Numbered from the stretch's first letter, positions 19,977 to 32,026 are shown. The stretch is DNA of 64,000 bases from Pseudomonas fluorescens (GCF_000730425.1 NZ_CP008896.1:2046001-2110000); one strand, 5' to 3'. Program-made: numbers and translations. The notes: generated by a model not told the origin, from the sequence alone.

Positions 19977-20987
19977 TTAAGGCAAAAGTCGATCAGGCAG
20001 CAGACGCATCAGTTGCGTGTCGAACCAGGCGATAAACGCCGGTGACGGTGCCGCATCGACTGCAAGGTACCACCAGTGTGCCTGGGCAAAGGCGCGGCAC
20101 TTCACCGCGTCCTTTTCGGTCATGACCAGCGGCAGTGACGGCGTAAAATTCAGGACCTCGGCGCTGTAAGGCGCATGGTCGGCAAACGCATGGGGTATCG
20201 GCAGCCAGTGTAGCGTTTCGAGGGTATTGAAGAAACGTTGCGGGTTGCCGATGCCGGCGACCGCATGCACCCTTTGGCCCACGGGAAAATGGTCCAGCGG
20301 CTGGCGCTCACCGGTTAGCAGGTTGACCAGCGTCGTGGGCAGCAGACGGAAGGCGAAACCATCCTCACGATCCGCCCCGGCGCCGTTGTATAGCAGCGCA
20401 TCGACACTTTGCAGACGCTCGACCGGTTCGCGCAGCGGCCCGGCGGGCAGGCAACGGCGATTGCCCAGGCCACGTGCATTGTCGATCAGTACCAGTTCCA
20501 GGTCACGGGCCAGGCGGTAATGCTGCAAGCCATCGTCGGACAGGATCAGGTCCAGGGTGTCGTTGGCCAACAGGGCCTGTACCGCACGGCTGCGATCAGG
20601 GTCGATCACCAGGGGCACGCCGCTGCGTTGCACAATCAGCAAGGGCTCGTCGCCTGCCACTTGCGCGCTATCGCTGGCGTGCACCCGCCATGGCAACTGT
20701 GGCGGCTTGGCTGCGTAGCCACGGCTGACCACGCCGACGCGCAGGCCACTGCGCTGGCAATGGTCGATCAGCCACAGGATCAACGGCGTCTTGCCCGTGC
20801 CGCCCACGGTGATATTGCCGACGACCACTATGGGCACCGGCGATTGGTAGATCGTCCCCTCACCCGCCAGGAACCGCTCGCGCTTGCGCTTGACCACCCG
20901 ACGATAGAGCGACTCCAGCGGTTGCAGGAGCTTGAGCGCCGGATGCCCGTCATACCAGGCCTTGAGCAGACGATCGGACAGGGCCAT
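19977..20987 (-). CDS. lpxK: Tetraacyldisaccharide 4'-kinase
   Basis: 336 residues. It phosphorylates the lipid A disaccharide at the 4' position on the inner membrane. The P-loop [18 protein letters not shown], preceded by a hydrophobic/basic N-terminus, is the LpxK signature, with SRGYA and [12 protein letters not shown] later. Its start abuts the exbD stop, placing it in an exbB-exbD-lpxK operon instead of next to msbA as in E. coli. Confidence 0.97.
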   Translation of the reverse strand: MALSDRLLKAWYDGHPALKLLQPLESLYRRVVKRKRERFLAGEGTIYQSPVPIVVVGNITVGGTGKTPLILWLIDHCQRSGLRVGVVSRGYAAKPPQLPWRVHASDSAQVAGDEPLLIVQRSGVPLVIDPDRSRAVQALLANDTLDLILSDDGLQHYRLARDLELVLIDNARGLGNRRCLPAGPLREPVERLQSVDALLYNGAGADREDGFAFRLLPTTLVNLLTGERQPLDHFPVGQRVHAVAGIGNPQRFFNTLETLHWLPIPHAFADHAPYSAEVLNFTPSLPLVMTEKDAVKCRAFAQAHWWYLAVDAAPSPAFIAWFDTQLMRLLPDRLLP

Positions 20988-21415
20988 CAGGGTTGCCCCG
21001 CCGCCTCGACGGTGGTCATGCGCAAATGGCTGAAGCCGAGCTTGCCGGCAGCATCCATCGCAGTGATCACGGCCTGGTGCGGGGTTTTGCCATCGGCGCT
21101 GATGGACAGCGGCAATTGTGTATCACCGCCAGACTCCTTCTGCAGCGCATCCATCACGCTGGCGACGTCGTTCTTCTCAAGCAACTGGTTGTTCACCGAA
21201 AACACCCCTTCGGCGCTAATGGTGATATCCAGTTGCTTGAGCGGCTGGTCTTCGGCTGGCGAGCCGCTGACGGCTTCCGGCAATTCGACCCGCAGTTGGG
21301 TTTCCCGGGTAAAGGTGGTGGTGACGACAAAAAACAACAACAGGATAAACACCACATCAATCAACGACGCCAGGTTGATATCGACGGTTTCCCGGGGCTT
21401 GCGGCGAAATTTCAC
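20987..21415 (-). CDS. exbD: ExbD/TolR-family biopolymer transport protein
   Basis: 142 residues: short cytosolic N-terminus [21 protein letters not shown], one membrane helix ([14 protein letters not shown]) with the conserved Asp in LIDVVFILL, then a periplasmic domain. With ExbB it forms a proton-driven stator complex. No TonB or TolA gene is adjacent, so which energiser it drives is not evident. It overlaps exbB by four bases. Confidence 0.92.
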   Translation of the reverse strand: MKFRRKPRETVDINLASLIDVVFILLLFFVVTTTFTRETQLRVELPEAVSGSPAEDQPLKQLDITISAEGVFSVNNQLLEKNDVASVMDALQKESGGDTQLPLSISADGKTPHQAVITAMDAAGKLGFSHLRMTTVEAAGQP

Positions 21416-22047
21416 GCTTTGCCCTCGACCAGGTCGACGTCACGATCGCCCTGGACCACTTCCACCAGCTTGATCGCTTCCTGCTCCATGCCTACCACCA
21501 ATTCATCGATGCGACGCTGCAGGAACCGGTGGAAAAACACGGCCGGGATGCCGACCATCAGGCCGGCAGCCGTGGTGATCAAGGCCTTGGAGATACCACC
21601 GGCCAGTACCGAGGCGTTGGTGGTCATGCCCGAGCCGGTAAAAGCACTGAAGATATCGATCATGCCCAGCACGGTGCCGAGCAAACCGAGCAACGGCGCC
21701 ATCGCCGCGATGGTGCCCAGGGCATTGATATAGCGCTCCAGCTCGTGGATAACCCGGGCGGCGGCTTCTTCAATGCACTCCTTCATGATCTCGCGACCGT
21801 GCTTGGAGTTGGCAAGGCCCGCAGCGAGAATCTCGCCCAGGGGGGAATTGGCCCGGAGCTCCTTGAGCTTTTCCTTGTCCAGTTGCTTGTCCTTGATCCA
21901 GCGCCAGACCTGCCCCAGCAGATGATCAGGGGTCACGCGACTGGCGCGCAGGGTCCACAAGCGTTCGGCAACGATGCCGAGTGCGGCGATGGAGCTCAGA
22001 ATGATCGGCAACATCATCCAGCCGCCGGATTTGACCAATTCCCACAC
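21412..22047 (-). CDS. exbB: ExbB/TolQ/MotA-family proton channel protein
   Basis: 211 residues from GTG at 22047 (WELVKSGGWMMLPIIL), chosen because GAGGGGG lies 8 bases upstream; a GTG ten codons earlier is possible. Three membrane segments (about 12-34, 115-137 and 150-172) match the MotA/TolQ/ExbB domain, including APLLGLLGTVLGMIDIF. Operon with exbD, lpxK and the kdsB group, linking this stator to envelope assembly genes. Confidence 0.9.
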   Translation of the reverse strand: MWELVKSGGWMMLPIILSSIAALGIVAERLWTLRASRVTPDHLLGQVWRWIKDKQLDKEKLKELRANSPLGEILAAGLANSKHGREIMKECIEEAAARVIHELERYINALGTIAAMAPLLGLLGTVLGMIDIFSAFTGSGMTTNASVLAGGISKALITTAAGLMVGIPAVFFHRFLQRRIDELVVGMEQEAIKLVEVVQGDRDVDLVEGKA

Positions 22048-22122
22048 AGTGAATGCCCCCTCGAAAAAGTGCGCCACTCTAGCATATAGGCTGGCGAGGA
22101 AGGACCTGCCTGCCGACAGGCA

Positions 22123-24378
22123 TCATGTCGCAGGCACTGGTCTTTGGTAACTGTCAATGACCGGCGCGCGCCAGAAACGGCGCTGGCTGCGCGCCGTCAC
22201 CGGAGCCTGGAAAGCTCCCAGGCGCAAACGCACGGCGCCCTGTTCGGCGCTGTCATAAATGGCGCTGCGCAAATGTTGGTAACGCGCCAGCACCTGCGGG
22301 TGCGGATGGCCAAAGGAATTGCCACGCCCGCGGGAAATCAGCACTGCCTTGGGGGCCAGTTGCTGGACAAACGGCCACGACGATGAACTGCGGCTGCCAT
22401 GATGGGGGGCTTGCAGCCAATCCGTGGCGACCGCCAAGGGCGTAGTGAGCAAGGCTCGCTCGGCCTCGCGATCGATATCGCCGGTCAGTAACAGCCGTTC
22501 ACCATTGGCCTGGACCTGCAACACACAAGACTTCGCGTTGCCGTTGCGGGCATCCGCCCATTGCCACAGCCGGAACATTACGCCGTCCCACTCCCACTGT
22601 TCACCGCTGACACAGGCCCGGGTATCGAGAAACGCTGGCAGCCCCTGGATTTCCCCGCCCACTATCCGCTTGACCGGCAACCCGAGCGCTACCGCCACGG
22701 CGCCCCCTGCGTGATCAGCGTCGGCGTGACTGAGCAGCATCAAATCCAACTGGCTAACCCCCAGCTTGCGCAGCGCCGGCAATACCACACGCTCACCGAG
22801 GTCGAAATCCCCCTGCCGTGGCCCGGCGTCATACAACAGCGCATGGTTGCGGGTGCGTAACACTATCGAGAGGCCCTGGCCGACATCCAGTTGCTCCACC
22901 GCCACCTGGCCCAATGGGATCGATTCTCGGGGCGGGAACACCGCCAGCAGCAACATGGGCCAACCCAGCAGGCGAAAAGGAACGCCCTTGGGCATCAATA
23001 ACAACAAAGTCCCCAACAAACTGAGCAACCAGTAGCCAACGGGCACCTCGGCAGGCATCCAGGCCGGTACACGCCCGGCCAGTATTGCCAACGCCTTGAA
23101 CAATCCATCCAGCGCACCACCGGCCAGCCACAACAAGCCACTGCCCAGCCACGGTACCGCCAGCAACAGCGTGCCCGCCAGCGCCAGCGGCAGCACCAGC
23201 AGGCTGATCCAAGGCACGGCGAACAGATTGGCCAGCGGCGCAGTCAAGCTGATGGGCAGGCCCAGAATCAGCAGCAGTGGAAACAGCCCGATAGCGATCA
23301 GCCATTGGGCACGGGTCCAGGCCTGCCATGCACGCCATGGTCCCAAACGGCCGCCAAAGGTCAGCACCAACACGGCCACGGCGGCAAATGACAGCCAGAA
23401 GCCCGGTTGCAGACTGGCCAATGGTTCAAGGAGCAACACCGCATTCAGGGCCAGCAGCAGTGGCCACCAAACCCCCAGGTGGCGAAACCGCAGGCGCCAC
23501 AGCAACACCAGCCCCACCATCACACAGGCCCGTTGCACCGGCACGGCAAAACCAGCCAGCAAGCCATAAGCCAGAGCCGCAGCAAATGCCAGGCCACAGG
23601 CCCAGGGCAGCCAGGGCAAGCGCCTGGGCCAGCAACCATAGCGGGCCATTGCGGCCACCAGCCCATAGATCAACCCCGACAACAGGCCGATATGCTGACC
23701 GGAGATGACCAATAGATGCACGGTGCCGGTGTCCTGCAAAATGCGCCAATCCCCGGCTGCCAAGCCGGAGCCGTCGCCCAGCACCAGTGCGGCCAGCCCC
23801 GGTTCGCGGCCCTGGGCGTCGACTGCCAGTAGCCGCTGGCGGATTCCGTCGCGCCAGGCATGCCGGGCCGGTGCCAGGCGCTGGCCGTCCTTGACCGAGC
23901 CGATCGCCCCCACACGCTGGGCCAATAGCCAGGCCTCCTGGTCGAAGCCATGAAAATTCAGCCGTCCAGAGGGGCGCTTGAGGGTAACGGCCAAACGCCA
24001 GCGCTCACCACTGCGCACTTGCGGGCCGCCCTGCCACGTCACACGGATACGCCGGGGTAGCCGGTCCCGGCGCGACTGGCTGTCGCTCAACTGAAAACGC
24101 ACCACCCCATCGCCCTGCTGCACCAGCTCGCTGACGCGCCCTTCCAGCCAACGGGTCTGCCCATCCAGGGCCGGAGCGAGCCGGTCGTCCAGTGCCCGCT
24201 GCGCGCTGAAACAGGCCCACGCCAGGCCCAGCAGGAAAAACGCCAGCGGATAAGTACGAAACGGCAGCAACATCAACACCACCATCGGCAACACCAGCAA
24301 CCAACCGACCGGCGGCAAGACGGGCAGCAGGCGCAACGCCAGCAGCCCCAACGCCAGCGCAAACATCCCTGTACGCAT
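22123..24378 (-). CDS. comEC: ComEC/Rec2 DNA-uptake channel protein
   Basis: 751 residues, normal ComEC size. Many hydrophobic helices span residues 1-480, with a competence domain containing LLVISGQHIGLLSG. A C-terminal metallo-beta-lactamase-like domain follows, with LLSHADADHAGG and GDIDREAE and a late HHGSRSSSSWPF. ComEC carries single-stranded DNA across the inner membrane in transformation; the C-terminal domain is a candidate nuclease. It reads towards exbB, with 75 bases between them. Confidence 0.95.
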   Translation of the reverse strand: MRTGMFALALGLLALRLLPVLPPVGWLLVLPMVVLMLLPFRTYPLAFFLLGLAWACFSAQRALDDRLAPALDGQTRWLEGRVSELVQQGDGVVRFQLSDSQSRRDRLPRRIRVTWQGGPQVRSGERWRLAVTLKRPSGRLNFHGFDQEAWLLAQRVGAIGSVKDGQRLAPARHAWRDGIRQRLLAVDAQGREPGLAALVLGDGSGLAAGDWRILQDTGTVHLLVISGQHIGLLSGLIYGLVAAMARYGCWPRRLPWLPWACGLAFAAALAYGLLAGFAVPVQRACVMVGLVLLWRLRFRHLGVWWPLLLALNAVLLLEPLASLQPGFWLSFAAVAVLVLTFGGRLGPWRAWQAWTRAQWLIAIGLFPLLLILGLPISLTAPLANLFAVPWISLLVLPLALAGTLLLAVPWLGSGLLWLAGGALDGLFKALAILAGRVPAWMPAEVPVGYWLLSLLGTLLLLMPKGVPFRLLGWPMLLLAVFPPRESIPLGQVAVEQLDVGQGLSIVLRTRNHALLYDAGPRQGDFDLGERVVLPALRKLGVSQLDLMLLSHADADHAGGAVAVALGLPVKRIVGGEIQGLPAFLDTRACVSGEQWEWDGVMFRLWQWADARNGNAKSCVLQVQANGERLLLTGDIDREAERALLTTPLAVATDWLQAPHHGSRSSSSWPFVQQLAPKAVLISRGRGNSFGHPHPQVLARYQHLRSAIYDSAEQGAVRLRLGAFQAPVTARSQRRFWRAPVIDSYQRPVPAT

Positions 24379-24514
24379 GGATCATTCCTTGAAAGTGATC
24401 CATTGAGTGTTAGCCGGTTGGTTCAGGGCGAACTATGATTTTTTGTCACAAAGTCTGAATTTCCCGTTCGTAGAATACGGGCATACTTGCCCCTCGAACT
24501 GATCTGGACCCCTT

Positions 24515-25030
24515 ATGCCACGGCGCTTATTCAAACGGTACATGCCTGATCCGACCAGCATTCGGGAACACAAGTCCTTACGCTTTCTCGGCACGCTGCT
24601 CCATGACCCCAACCTCTGGCACCTCAATCGGCACTCGGTCGCCCGGGCCATGGCTGTCGGCCTGTTTGCTGCCTTCATTCCCATTCCCTTGCAGATGTTG
24701 CTGGCGGCTATCCTCGCCATCGCCGTGCGCGGCAATATGCCCATCGCCGTGAGCCTGGTATGGCTGACCAACCCGATCACCATGCCCGTGGTGTTTTTCT
24801 GTACCTATATGACCGGCACCTGGCTGATGAACATCCCGGCCCGCACCCTGCCCCATGAACTGACCTGGGAATGGATCAGCGGGCAACTTTCCACGATGTG
24901 GCAACCCTTCCTGCTGGGCTCGGTGGTGATGGGCCTGGTATTGGGCGCGCTGGCGTACTGCCTGACCATGGTCTATTGGCGCTGGTGGGTGGGTCATCAG
25001 TGGAAAAAGCGCCAGCAGCGCAACCGATAG
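24515..25030 (+). CDS. DUF2062 membrane protein
   Basis: 171 residues. The DUF2062 core is clear: FIPIPLQMLLAAILAIAVRGNMPIAVSLVWLTNPIT with two or three membrane helices, and a last helix near residues 137-157, ending in a basic tail (WKKRQQRNR). Function is unknown; family members are conserved inner-membrane proteins. Divergent from comEC and upstream of gacS, a neighbourhood kept in Pseudomonas. Confidence 0.9.
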   Translation: MPRRLFKRYMPDPTSIREHKSLRFLGTLLHDPNLWHLNRHSVARAMAVGLFAAFIPIPLQMLLAAILAIAVRGNMPIAVSLVWLTNPITMPVVFFCTYMTGTWLMNIPARTLPHELTWEWISGQLSTMWQPFLLGSVVMGLVLGALAYCLTMVYWRWWVGHQWKKRQQRNR

Positions 25031-25052
25031 GAGCCGGCTTGCCGGCGATGGT
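25028..25052. repeat. REP-like palindrome
   Basis: GGAGCCGGCTTGCCGGCGAT immediately after the DUF2062 stop codon, same family as the REPIN arms elsewhere in the window. Confidence 0.6.
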
Positions 25053-25263
25053 CGTCAACGATGACGGATGAATACCTGATCCCCCTGAGATCGCGTTACT
25101 GACGCCACCGCAGTGACGCGACGCGCCGAAAAGCCAGTTCCTCAATCCCCCCTCAAGCATCTTTTGCAAGATTCCAAGCCCCGCATATGGCTACACTGCG
25201 CAGGTGGCGCGGGCCGGATGCCTGCATAGAATGTCGACATCAGTGTGGTAGCGGGAGAGTGGC

Positions 25264-28017
25264 GTGCTAAGAAGAATGGGGATAAAAGGCCGCGTACTGT
25301 TGCTGACCTTATTGCCTACCAGCCTGATGGCATTGCTCCTGGGTGGCTATTTCACCTGGATGCAGCTCTCGGAGCTGCAAACCCAATTGCTCGATCGCGG
25401 CGAGATGATCGCTGAACAGTTGGCGCCCCTGGTGGCTCCGGCGCTGGGCAACAAGAACACCGACCTGCTGGAGCGCATCGCCACCCAGTCCCTGGAACAA
25501 GTCGATGTACGGGCTGTGTCCTTCCTGGCGCCCGACCGCACCCCCCTGGCCCATGCCGGCCCGACCATGCTCAATCAATCGCCCATTGGCAACAGCTCCC
25601 ATCTGTTGCAGCGCACCGGCAATGATGCCACCCGCTACCTGCTGCCCGTGTTCGGCCGCCATCGCAACCTCGCTGGCGAGCTGATTCCCGATGAAGCCGA
25701 CCGCCTGCTGGGCTGGGTCGAGCTGGAGCTGTCCCACAACGGCATGCTGCTGCGCGGCTATCGCAGCCTGTTCGCCAGCCTGCTGTTGATCGCCATCGGC
25801 CTGATCTGCACCGCGGCCCTGGCCTTGCGCATCAGCCGCACGATCAACTCGCCCATCGGCCAGATCAAGCAAGCGGTGGCTCAACTCAAGGATGGCAACC
25901 TGCAAACCCGTTTGCCGCCGCTGGGCAGCCAGGAGTTGGATCAGTTGGCGTCCGGCATCAACCGCATGGCCGACACCCTGCAAAACGCTCAGGAAGAATT
26001 GCAACACAGCATCGACCAGGCCACCGAGGATGTACGCCAGAACCTGGAAACCATCGAGATCCAGAACATCGAGCTGGACCTGGCCCGCAAGGAAGCCCTG
26101 GAAGCCAGCCGCATCAAGTCGGAGTTCCTGGCCAACATGAGCCATGAAATCCGTACGCCGCTCAATGGCATCCTCGGTTTCACCCACCTGTTGCAGAAAA
26201 GCGAGTTGTCGCCCCGTCAGTTGGATTACCTGGGCACCATCGAAAAATCCGCCGACAACCTGCTGGGCATCATCAACGAAATTCTCGACTTCTCGAAAAT
26301 AGAAGCCGGCAAGCTGGTACTCGACAACATTCCATTCAACCTGCGCGACCTGCTGCAAGACACCCTGACCATCCTCGCCCCGGCCGCCCACGCCAAACAG
26401 CTGGAACTGGTGAGCCTGGTGTACCGCGATACCCCTTTGTGCCTGGTGGGCGACCCGCTGCGCCTCAAGCAGATCCTCACCAACCTGGTCAGCAATGCCA
26501 TCAAGTTCACCCGTGAAGGCACTATCGTGGCCCGGGCTATGCTCGAAGACGAACAGGAAGACAGCGTGCAATTGCGCATCAGCGTGCAGGACACCGGCAT
26601 AGGCCTGTCCAACCAGGATGTGCGGGCGCTGTTCCAGGCCTTCAGCCAGGCAGATAACTCGCTGTCCCGGCAACCGGGCGGCACGGGCCTGGGGCTGGTG
26701 ATTTCCAAGCGCCTGATCGAGCAGATGGGTGGCGAAATTGGCGTCGACAGCACGCCGGGCCAAGGTTCGGAGTTTTGGATCAGCCTCAATCTGCCGAAAA
26801 CCCGCGACGACATCGAAGACCTGCCGGCCCCGCCGCTGCTGGGCCGGCGTGTGGCGGTGCTGGAGAATCACGAGCTGGCGCGCCAGGCCCTGCAACACCA
26901 GTTGGAAGACTGCGGCCTGGAGGTCACCCCGTTCAACAGCCTGGAAAACCTGACCAACGGCATCACCAGTGCGCACCAGACCGAGCAGGCCATCGACCTG
27001 GCAGTACTGGGCATCACCGCCAACGATATTCCACCGGAGCGCCTCAACCAACATCTCTGGGACCTTGAACACCTGGGCTGCAAAGTCCTGGTGCTGTGCC
27101 CGACCACCGAACAGATGTTGTTCAACCTGTCGGTGCCCAACCCTAATAGCCAGTTGCAGGCCAAACCGGCCTGCACCCGTAAATTGCGCCGGGCGCTGTC
27201 CGACCTGATCAGCCCGCGACCATTGCGCAGCGAGCCGGGCGAGCCGTTGTCCAGCCGCGCGCCACGGGTGCTGTGTGTCGACGACAACCCAGCCAACCTG
27301 CTGCTGGTACAGACCCTGCTCGAAGATATGGGCGCCAAGGTCCAGGCCGTGGAAAGCGGCTATACCGCCATCGAAGCGGTGAAGAAGGAAGCCTTCGACC
27401 TGGTGCTGATGGACGTGCAGATGCCCGGCATGGACGGACGCCAGAGCACCGAAGCAATTCGCCAATGGGAAAGTGAGCGCCACGGTACACCGCTGCCGAT
27501 TGTCGCGCTGACAGCCCATGCCATGGCCAATGAAAAACGCGCCCTGCTGCAAAGCGGCATGGATGACTACCTGACCAAACCCATCAGCGAACGGCAACTG
27601 GCCCAAGTGGTGCTGAAGTGGACCGGCCTGGCCTTGCGCAATCAAGGCTCGGAACGCGCAGTCGAAGGCCACGGTCCCGCCGCCCAACTGCCGGTGCTGG
27701 ACCATGAGGAAGGCCTGCGCCTGGCGGCCGGCAAGGCTGACTTGGCCGCCGATATGCTGGCCATGCTGCTGGCGTCCCTGGAAGCCGACCGCGAGGCGGT
27801 CTGTATCGCCCGCGAAGCCAACGACAACAACGCGCTGATCGAACGGGTCCACCGCCTGCACGGCGCCACTCGCTACTGCGGTGTGCCGCAGCTACGCGCA
27901 GCCTGCCAGCGCGCCGAAACCTTGCTCAAGCAGGATGACGCCAAGGCCATGGCCGCCCTCGATGAGCTGGACATGGCCATTGCCCGCCTGGCCAGCGAAG
28001 CCCGGGTCAACGCCTGA
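25264..28017 (+). CDS. gacS: Hybrid sensor kinase GacS (BarA-type)
   Basis: 917 residues from GTG with a GGGAGAG tract upstream. Order: membrane helix (about 12-32), periplasmic region, second helix (about 168-190), HAMP, histidine kinase with His294 in [10 protein letters not shown], ATPase with [12 protein letters not shown], receiver with Asp717 in [13 protein letters not shown], and C-terminal HPt with His863 in [11 protein letters not shown]. It phosphorylates GacA, which activates the Rsm small RNAs controlling secondary metabolism and biofilm. All relay residues are present, so it is not a gac mutant at this locus. Confidence 0.98.
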   Translation: MLRRMGIKGRVLLLTLLPTSLMALLLGGYFTWMQLSELQTQLLDRGEMIAEQLAPLVAPALGNKNTDLLERIATQSLEQVDVRAVSFLAPDRTPLAHAGPTMLNQSPIGNSSHLLQRTGNDATRYLLPVFGRHRNLAGELIPDEADRLLGWVELELSHNGMLLRGYRSLFASLLLIAIGLICTAALALRISRTINSPIGQIKQAVAQLKDGNLQTRLPPLGSQELDQLASGINRMADTLQNAQEELQHSIDQATEDVRQNLETIEIQNIELDLARKEALEASRIKSEFLANMSHEIRTPLNGILGFTHLLQKSELSPRQLDYLGTIEKSADNLLGIINEILDFSKIEAGKLVLDNIPFNLRDLLQDTLTILAPAAHAKQLELVSLVYRDTPLCLVGDPLRLKQILTNLVSNAIKFTREGTIVARAMLEDEQEDSVQLRISVQDTGIGLSNQDVRALFQAFSQADNSLSRQPGGTGLGLVISKRLIEQMGGEIGVDSTPGQGSEFWISLNLPKTRDDIEDLPAPPLLGRRVAVLENHELARQALQHQLEDCGLEVTPFNSLENLTNGITSAHQTEQAIDLAVLGITANDIPPERLNQHLWDLEHLGCKVLVLCPTTEQMLFNLSVPNPNSQLQAKPACTRKLRRALSDLISPRPLRSEPGEPLSSRAPRVLCVDDNPANLLLVQTLLEDMGAKVQAVESGYTAIEAVKKEAFDLVLMDVQMPGMDGRQSTEAIRQWESERHGTPLPIVALTAHAMANEKRALLQSGMDDYLTKPISERQLAQVVLKWTGLALRNQGSERAVEGHGPAAQLPVLDHEEGLRLAAGKADLAADMLAMLLASLEADREAVCIAREANDNNALIERVHRLHGATRYCGVPQLRAACQRAETLLKQDDAKAMAALDELDMAIARLASEARVNA

Positions 28018-28111
28018 CACAGAACAACACGCCCGCCGCCAATGACGGGCAACCTAGCTGTAGGAGCCGGCGCCTACCGGTACCACACGCAATTTTGCAG
28101 GGAGCCCTTCG

Positions 28112-29101
28112 ATGCGCATCATCCTCTTCAGCAGCCAAGCCTATGACCGCGACAGTTTCCTCGCAGAACCCTTGCCTGCAGGCATGGAACTGCAGTTCCA
28201 GCCCGCACGCCTGAACCTCGACACCGTGGCCCTGGCCGACAAGCATGAGGTGGTCTGTGCCTTTATCAACGACGACCTCAGCTCCCCAGTGCTCGAACAC
28301 CTGGCCGCCGGTGGCACACGCTTGATCGCCCTGCGCTCGGCCGGCTACAACCATGTGGACCTGGCCGCCGCCAAACGCCTGGGCCTGACCATCGTGCGGG
28401 TGCCCGCCTACTCGCCCCATGCGGTGGCCGAACATGCCGTGGCCCTGGTGCTGGCCCTCAACCGCCGCCTGCATCGCGCCTATAACCGCACCCGCGACGG
28501 CGACTTCAGCCTGCACGGCCTGACCGGCTTCGACCTGGTGGGCAAGACCGTTGGCGTGGTGGGCACCGGGCAGATCGGCGCGACCTTTGCCAAGATCATG
28601 GCCGGTTTCGGCTGCACCTTGCTGGCCTACGACCCGTTTCCCAACCCTCAGGTCGAAGCCCTTGGCGCACGCTATGTCAGCCTGCCCCACTTGCTGGCCG
28701 AGGCGCAGATCATCAGCCTGCACTGCCCGCTGACCGCCGACAGCAAACACCTGATCAATACGCAATCCCTGGCCCATATGCAGCCAGGGGCGATGCTGAT
28801 CAATACCGGACGCGGCGGCCTGGTGGATACCCCGGCGCTGATTGAAGCGCTCAAGGACGGGCAATTGGGCTACCTGGGGCTGGATGTGTACGAGGAAGAA
28901 GCCCAACTGTTCTTTGAAGACCGTTCGGACCTGCCCTTGCAGGACGACGTGCTGGCACGTCTGTTGACCTTCCCCAACGTGATTATCACCGCGCACCAGG
29001 CTTTCCTGACCCGCGAAGCGCTGGCGGCGATTGCCGGGACCACCCTCGCCAATATCCAGGCCTGGGCCACTGGCCAGCCACAAAACCTGGTGCACGGATG
29101 A
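28112..29101 (+). CDS. ldhA: D-2-hydroxyacid dehydrogenase, D-lactate dehydrogenase type
   Basis: 329 residues. The NAD-binding fold has GVVGTGQIGATFAKI; ALRSAGYNHVDLAAA, CPLTADSKHLIN and NTGRGGLVDTPALIEAL are the D-LDH signatures; the catalytic His lies in ITAHQAFLT. It interconverts pyruvate and D-lactate with NADH, a fermentative role in Pseudomonas. An AGGGAG RBS precedes the ATG. A REP-like sequence lies in the gacS-ldhA gap. Confidence 0.92.
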   Translation: MRIILFSSQAYDRDSFLAEPLPAGMELQFQPARLNLDTVALADKHEVVCAFINDDLSSPVLEHLAAGGTRLIALRSAGYNHVDLAAAKRLGLTIVRVPAYSPHAVAEHAVALVLALNRRLHRAYNRTRDGDFSLHGLTGFDLVGKTVGVVGTGQIGATFAKIMAGFGCTLLAYDPFPNPQVEALGARYVSLPHLLAEAQIISLHCPLTADSKHLINTQSLAHMQPGAMLINTGRGGLVDTPALIEALKDGQLGYLGLDVYEEEAQLFFEDRSDLPLQDDVLARLLTFPNVIITAHQAFLTREALAAIAGTTLANIQAWATGQPQNLVHG

Positions 29102-29172
29102 TCAACGGTCACATACCGCGCGCATGGTAAACAGACGAGCGTGATAGGATGCCGCGCCTATTTGGAGGATCC

Positions 29173-29613
29173 ATGGCCGAACACGATTTCCGCTTCAGTT
29201 TGCTGAGCCCACAACACACCCTGATCGAATGCCGCGCCCTGGTGCCGGGCCGATACCAAGTCACCGGCAATGGTGGCTCGATCAAGCATGGCGATGTGCT
29301 GATCGTCACCTTGCGTGGAAGCAAGACCCTGTCGATGCGCCTCACTGTCGAAGGCGATGCGCGCTACTCCATCCGCCCGGCCGGGCAGTGGGTCGCCATG
29401 GCGCAAGGGCCGAAATTCGGCGAACTGGAGATCCACACCTGGAAGGTCAATTGCGACAGCTGCGACGCCGTGCTGGAGTTTGAGTTCTCGGTGGAAACCA
29501 AGCTGACCAAGGAACCGCTACAACCTGCCGCCACGGCGCGCATTGCCGAGTTGGGCTGGGCCACGATCGGCGACAAGCATCGTTGCCCGAAATGCCAGCA
29601 GGCCGCGCCATGA
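29173..29613 (+). CDS. Conserved hypothetical protein with two CxxC pairs
   Basis: 146 residues starting MAEHDFRFSLLSPQHTLIEC; GGAGG 5 bases upstream fixes the start. Two cysteine pairs, CDSC near residue 96 and CPKC near residue 140, could bind one zinc ion. No signal peptide or membrane segment. I do not recognise a function. It overlaps the META-domain lipoprotein gene by four bases and is probably in one operon with it. Confidence 0.8.
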   Translation: MAEHDFRFSLLSPQHTLIECRALVPGRYQVTGNGGSIKHGDVLIVTLRGSKTLSMRLTVEGDARYSIRPAGQWVAMAQGPKFGELEIHTWKVNCDSCDAVLEFEFSVETKLTKEPLQPAATARIAELGWATIGDKHRCPKCQQAAP

Positions 29614-30014
29614 AGAGCCTGCTGATGGTCGCAGCGCTGGGCGTCGGCCTTGCCGGCTGCGCCAGCGATGAGGTCAGGCTCAAGCAGGATCACAGCTACA
29701 TCGTGGAATGGATCGGCGAGCGTCCCCTGATGGACTACGCCCACCTGACCGTGACCCTCGGTGCCGATGGCCGGGCCTATGGCAATGGCGGCTGCAACCA
29801 CTGGTTCGCGCCATACAGCCTGGACGGTGAAAAGCTCAGCTTCGGCAAGATCGGCAGCACCCGCAAGCTGTGTGCCGAGGCCCTGATGGAACAGGAGCAC
29901 CGCTTCTTCAAGGCCCTGGAAACCGTGCAGCGCTGGGACATCTCTCCCATCGAACAGACCCGCTTCTGGCCTGCCGAGGGCAAGCCGCTGCGCTTGTGGC
30001 TGGAAGAAGGCTGA
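29610..30014 (+). CDS. META-domain lipoprotein
   Basis: 134 residues from ATG at 29610 (ATGA overlap with the previous stop). A lipoprotein signal is clear, MKSLLMVAALGVGLAGC, with the lipobox Cys at 16. The remainder resembles the META/HslJ fold: GRAYGNGGCNHWFAPY and STRKLCAEALMEQEHRFFKAL. Related proteins are linked to heat or antibiotic tolerance, without a defined reaction. Likely anchored in an envelope membrane. Confidence 0.88.
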   Translation: MKSLLMVAALGVGLAGCASDEVRLKQDHSYIVEWIGERPLMDYAHLTVTLGADGRAYGNGGCNHWFAPYSLDGEKLSFGKIGSTRKLCAEALMEQEHRFFKALETVQRWDISPIEQTRFWPAEGKPLRLWLEEG

Positions 30015-30021
30015 TCGCCCT

Positions 30022-30047
30022 GCAGGAGCCGGCTTGCCGGCTCCTGC
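30022..30047. terminator. Bidirectional terminator-like hairpin with REP sequence
   Basis: Perfect 11-base stem GCAGGAGCCGG/CCGGCTCCTGC with CTTG loop between two convergent genes. The arm matches the REP family, so this may be a REP serving as the shared 3' hairpin. No strong T-run. Confidence 0.55.
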
Positions 30048-30054
30048 AAGGGGG

Positions 30055-30516
30055 CTAGCCGCGCAACTCTTTGAGTTTGGCCAATACGCCCGCCGCTGTC
30101 TGCTCACCCAACATCTGTGCCCGCACCTTGCCCTTGTCATCGATGATGTAGGTCACCGGCAAGGCTTCGCTGCGCGGGATATCAAAAATCGCCTCGGGGT
30201 TCTGCGCCAATACGGTGAACTTGATGCCCAGCTTCTCGCTGGCGCTCTTGAGCTCTTCCCCCTGCACATTATCGAAGTTGACGCCAAACACACTCACCGG
30301 CTGGCCCTTGAGCTGCTCGGCCAGGGCGTTGAGTTCGGGAATCTCAATACGGCAAGGGCCGCACCATTCAGCCCAGTAATTGATCACCAGCCATTGCTTG
30401 TCGATGCGTTCGGACGCGACTTTCTGGCCGTATTGGTCGACGCCATAGTCATTGCCGCAACCGCTGAGCAGCAGAGTGGTGATAACTGCCAGTGCGCCTA
30501 TCAGTCGCCGTGTCAT
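30055..30516 (-). CDS. TlpA/thioredoxin-like lipoprotein
   Basis: 153 residues from MTRRLIGALAVITTLLLSGC, a lipoprotein signal with Cys at 20. The thioredoxin motif WCGPC lies in INYWAEWCGPCRIEIPELNAL, with the cis-Pro region ALPVTYIIDD. Probably a membrane-anchored periplasmic thiol-disulfide reductase of the TlpA/ResA type. An AAGGA RBS precedes the ATG; the frame is open upstream but without a credible start. Divergent from arsC. Confidence 0.9.
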   Translation of the reverse strand: MTRRLIGALAVITTLLLSGCGNDYGVDQYGQKVASERIDKQWLVINYWAEWCGPCRIEIPELNALAEQLKGQPVSVFGVNFDNVQGEELKSASEKLGIKFTVLAQNPEAIFDIPRSEALPVTYIIDDKGKVRAQMLGEQTAAGVLAKLKELRG

Positions 30517-30530
30517 GGGGTAATCCTTAG

Positions 30531-32001
<1,471 letters not shown>

Positions 32002-32026
32002 GGGGGTTTGTGGGGCCCGTCAGGCC

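Noticed and set aside
25309..27861. 850-residue minus-strand frame opposite gacS
   Set aside because: Shadow of gacS; Gln/His/Ala-rich composition typical of antisense frames in this genome.
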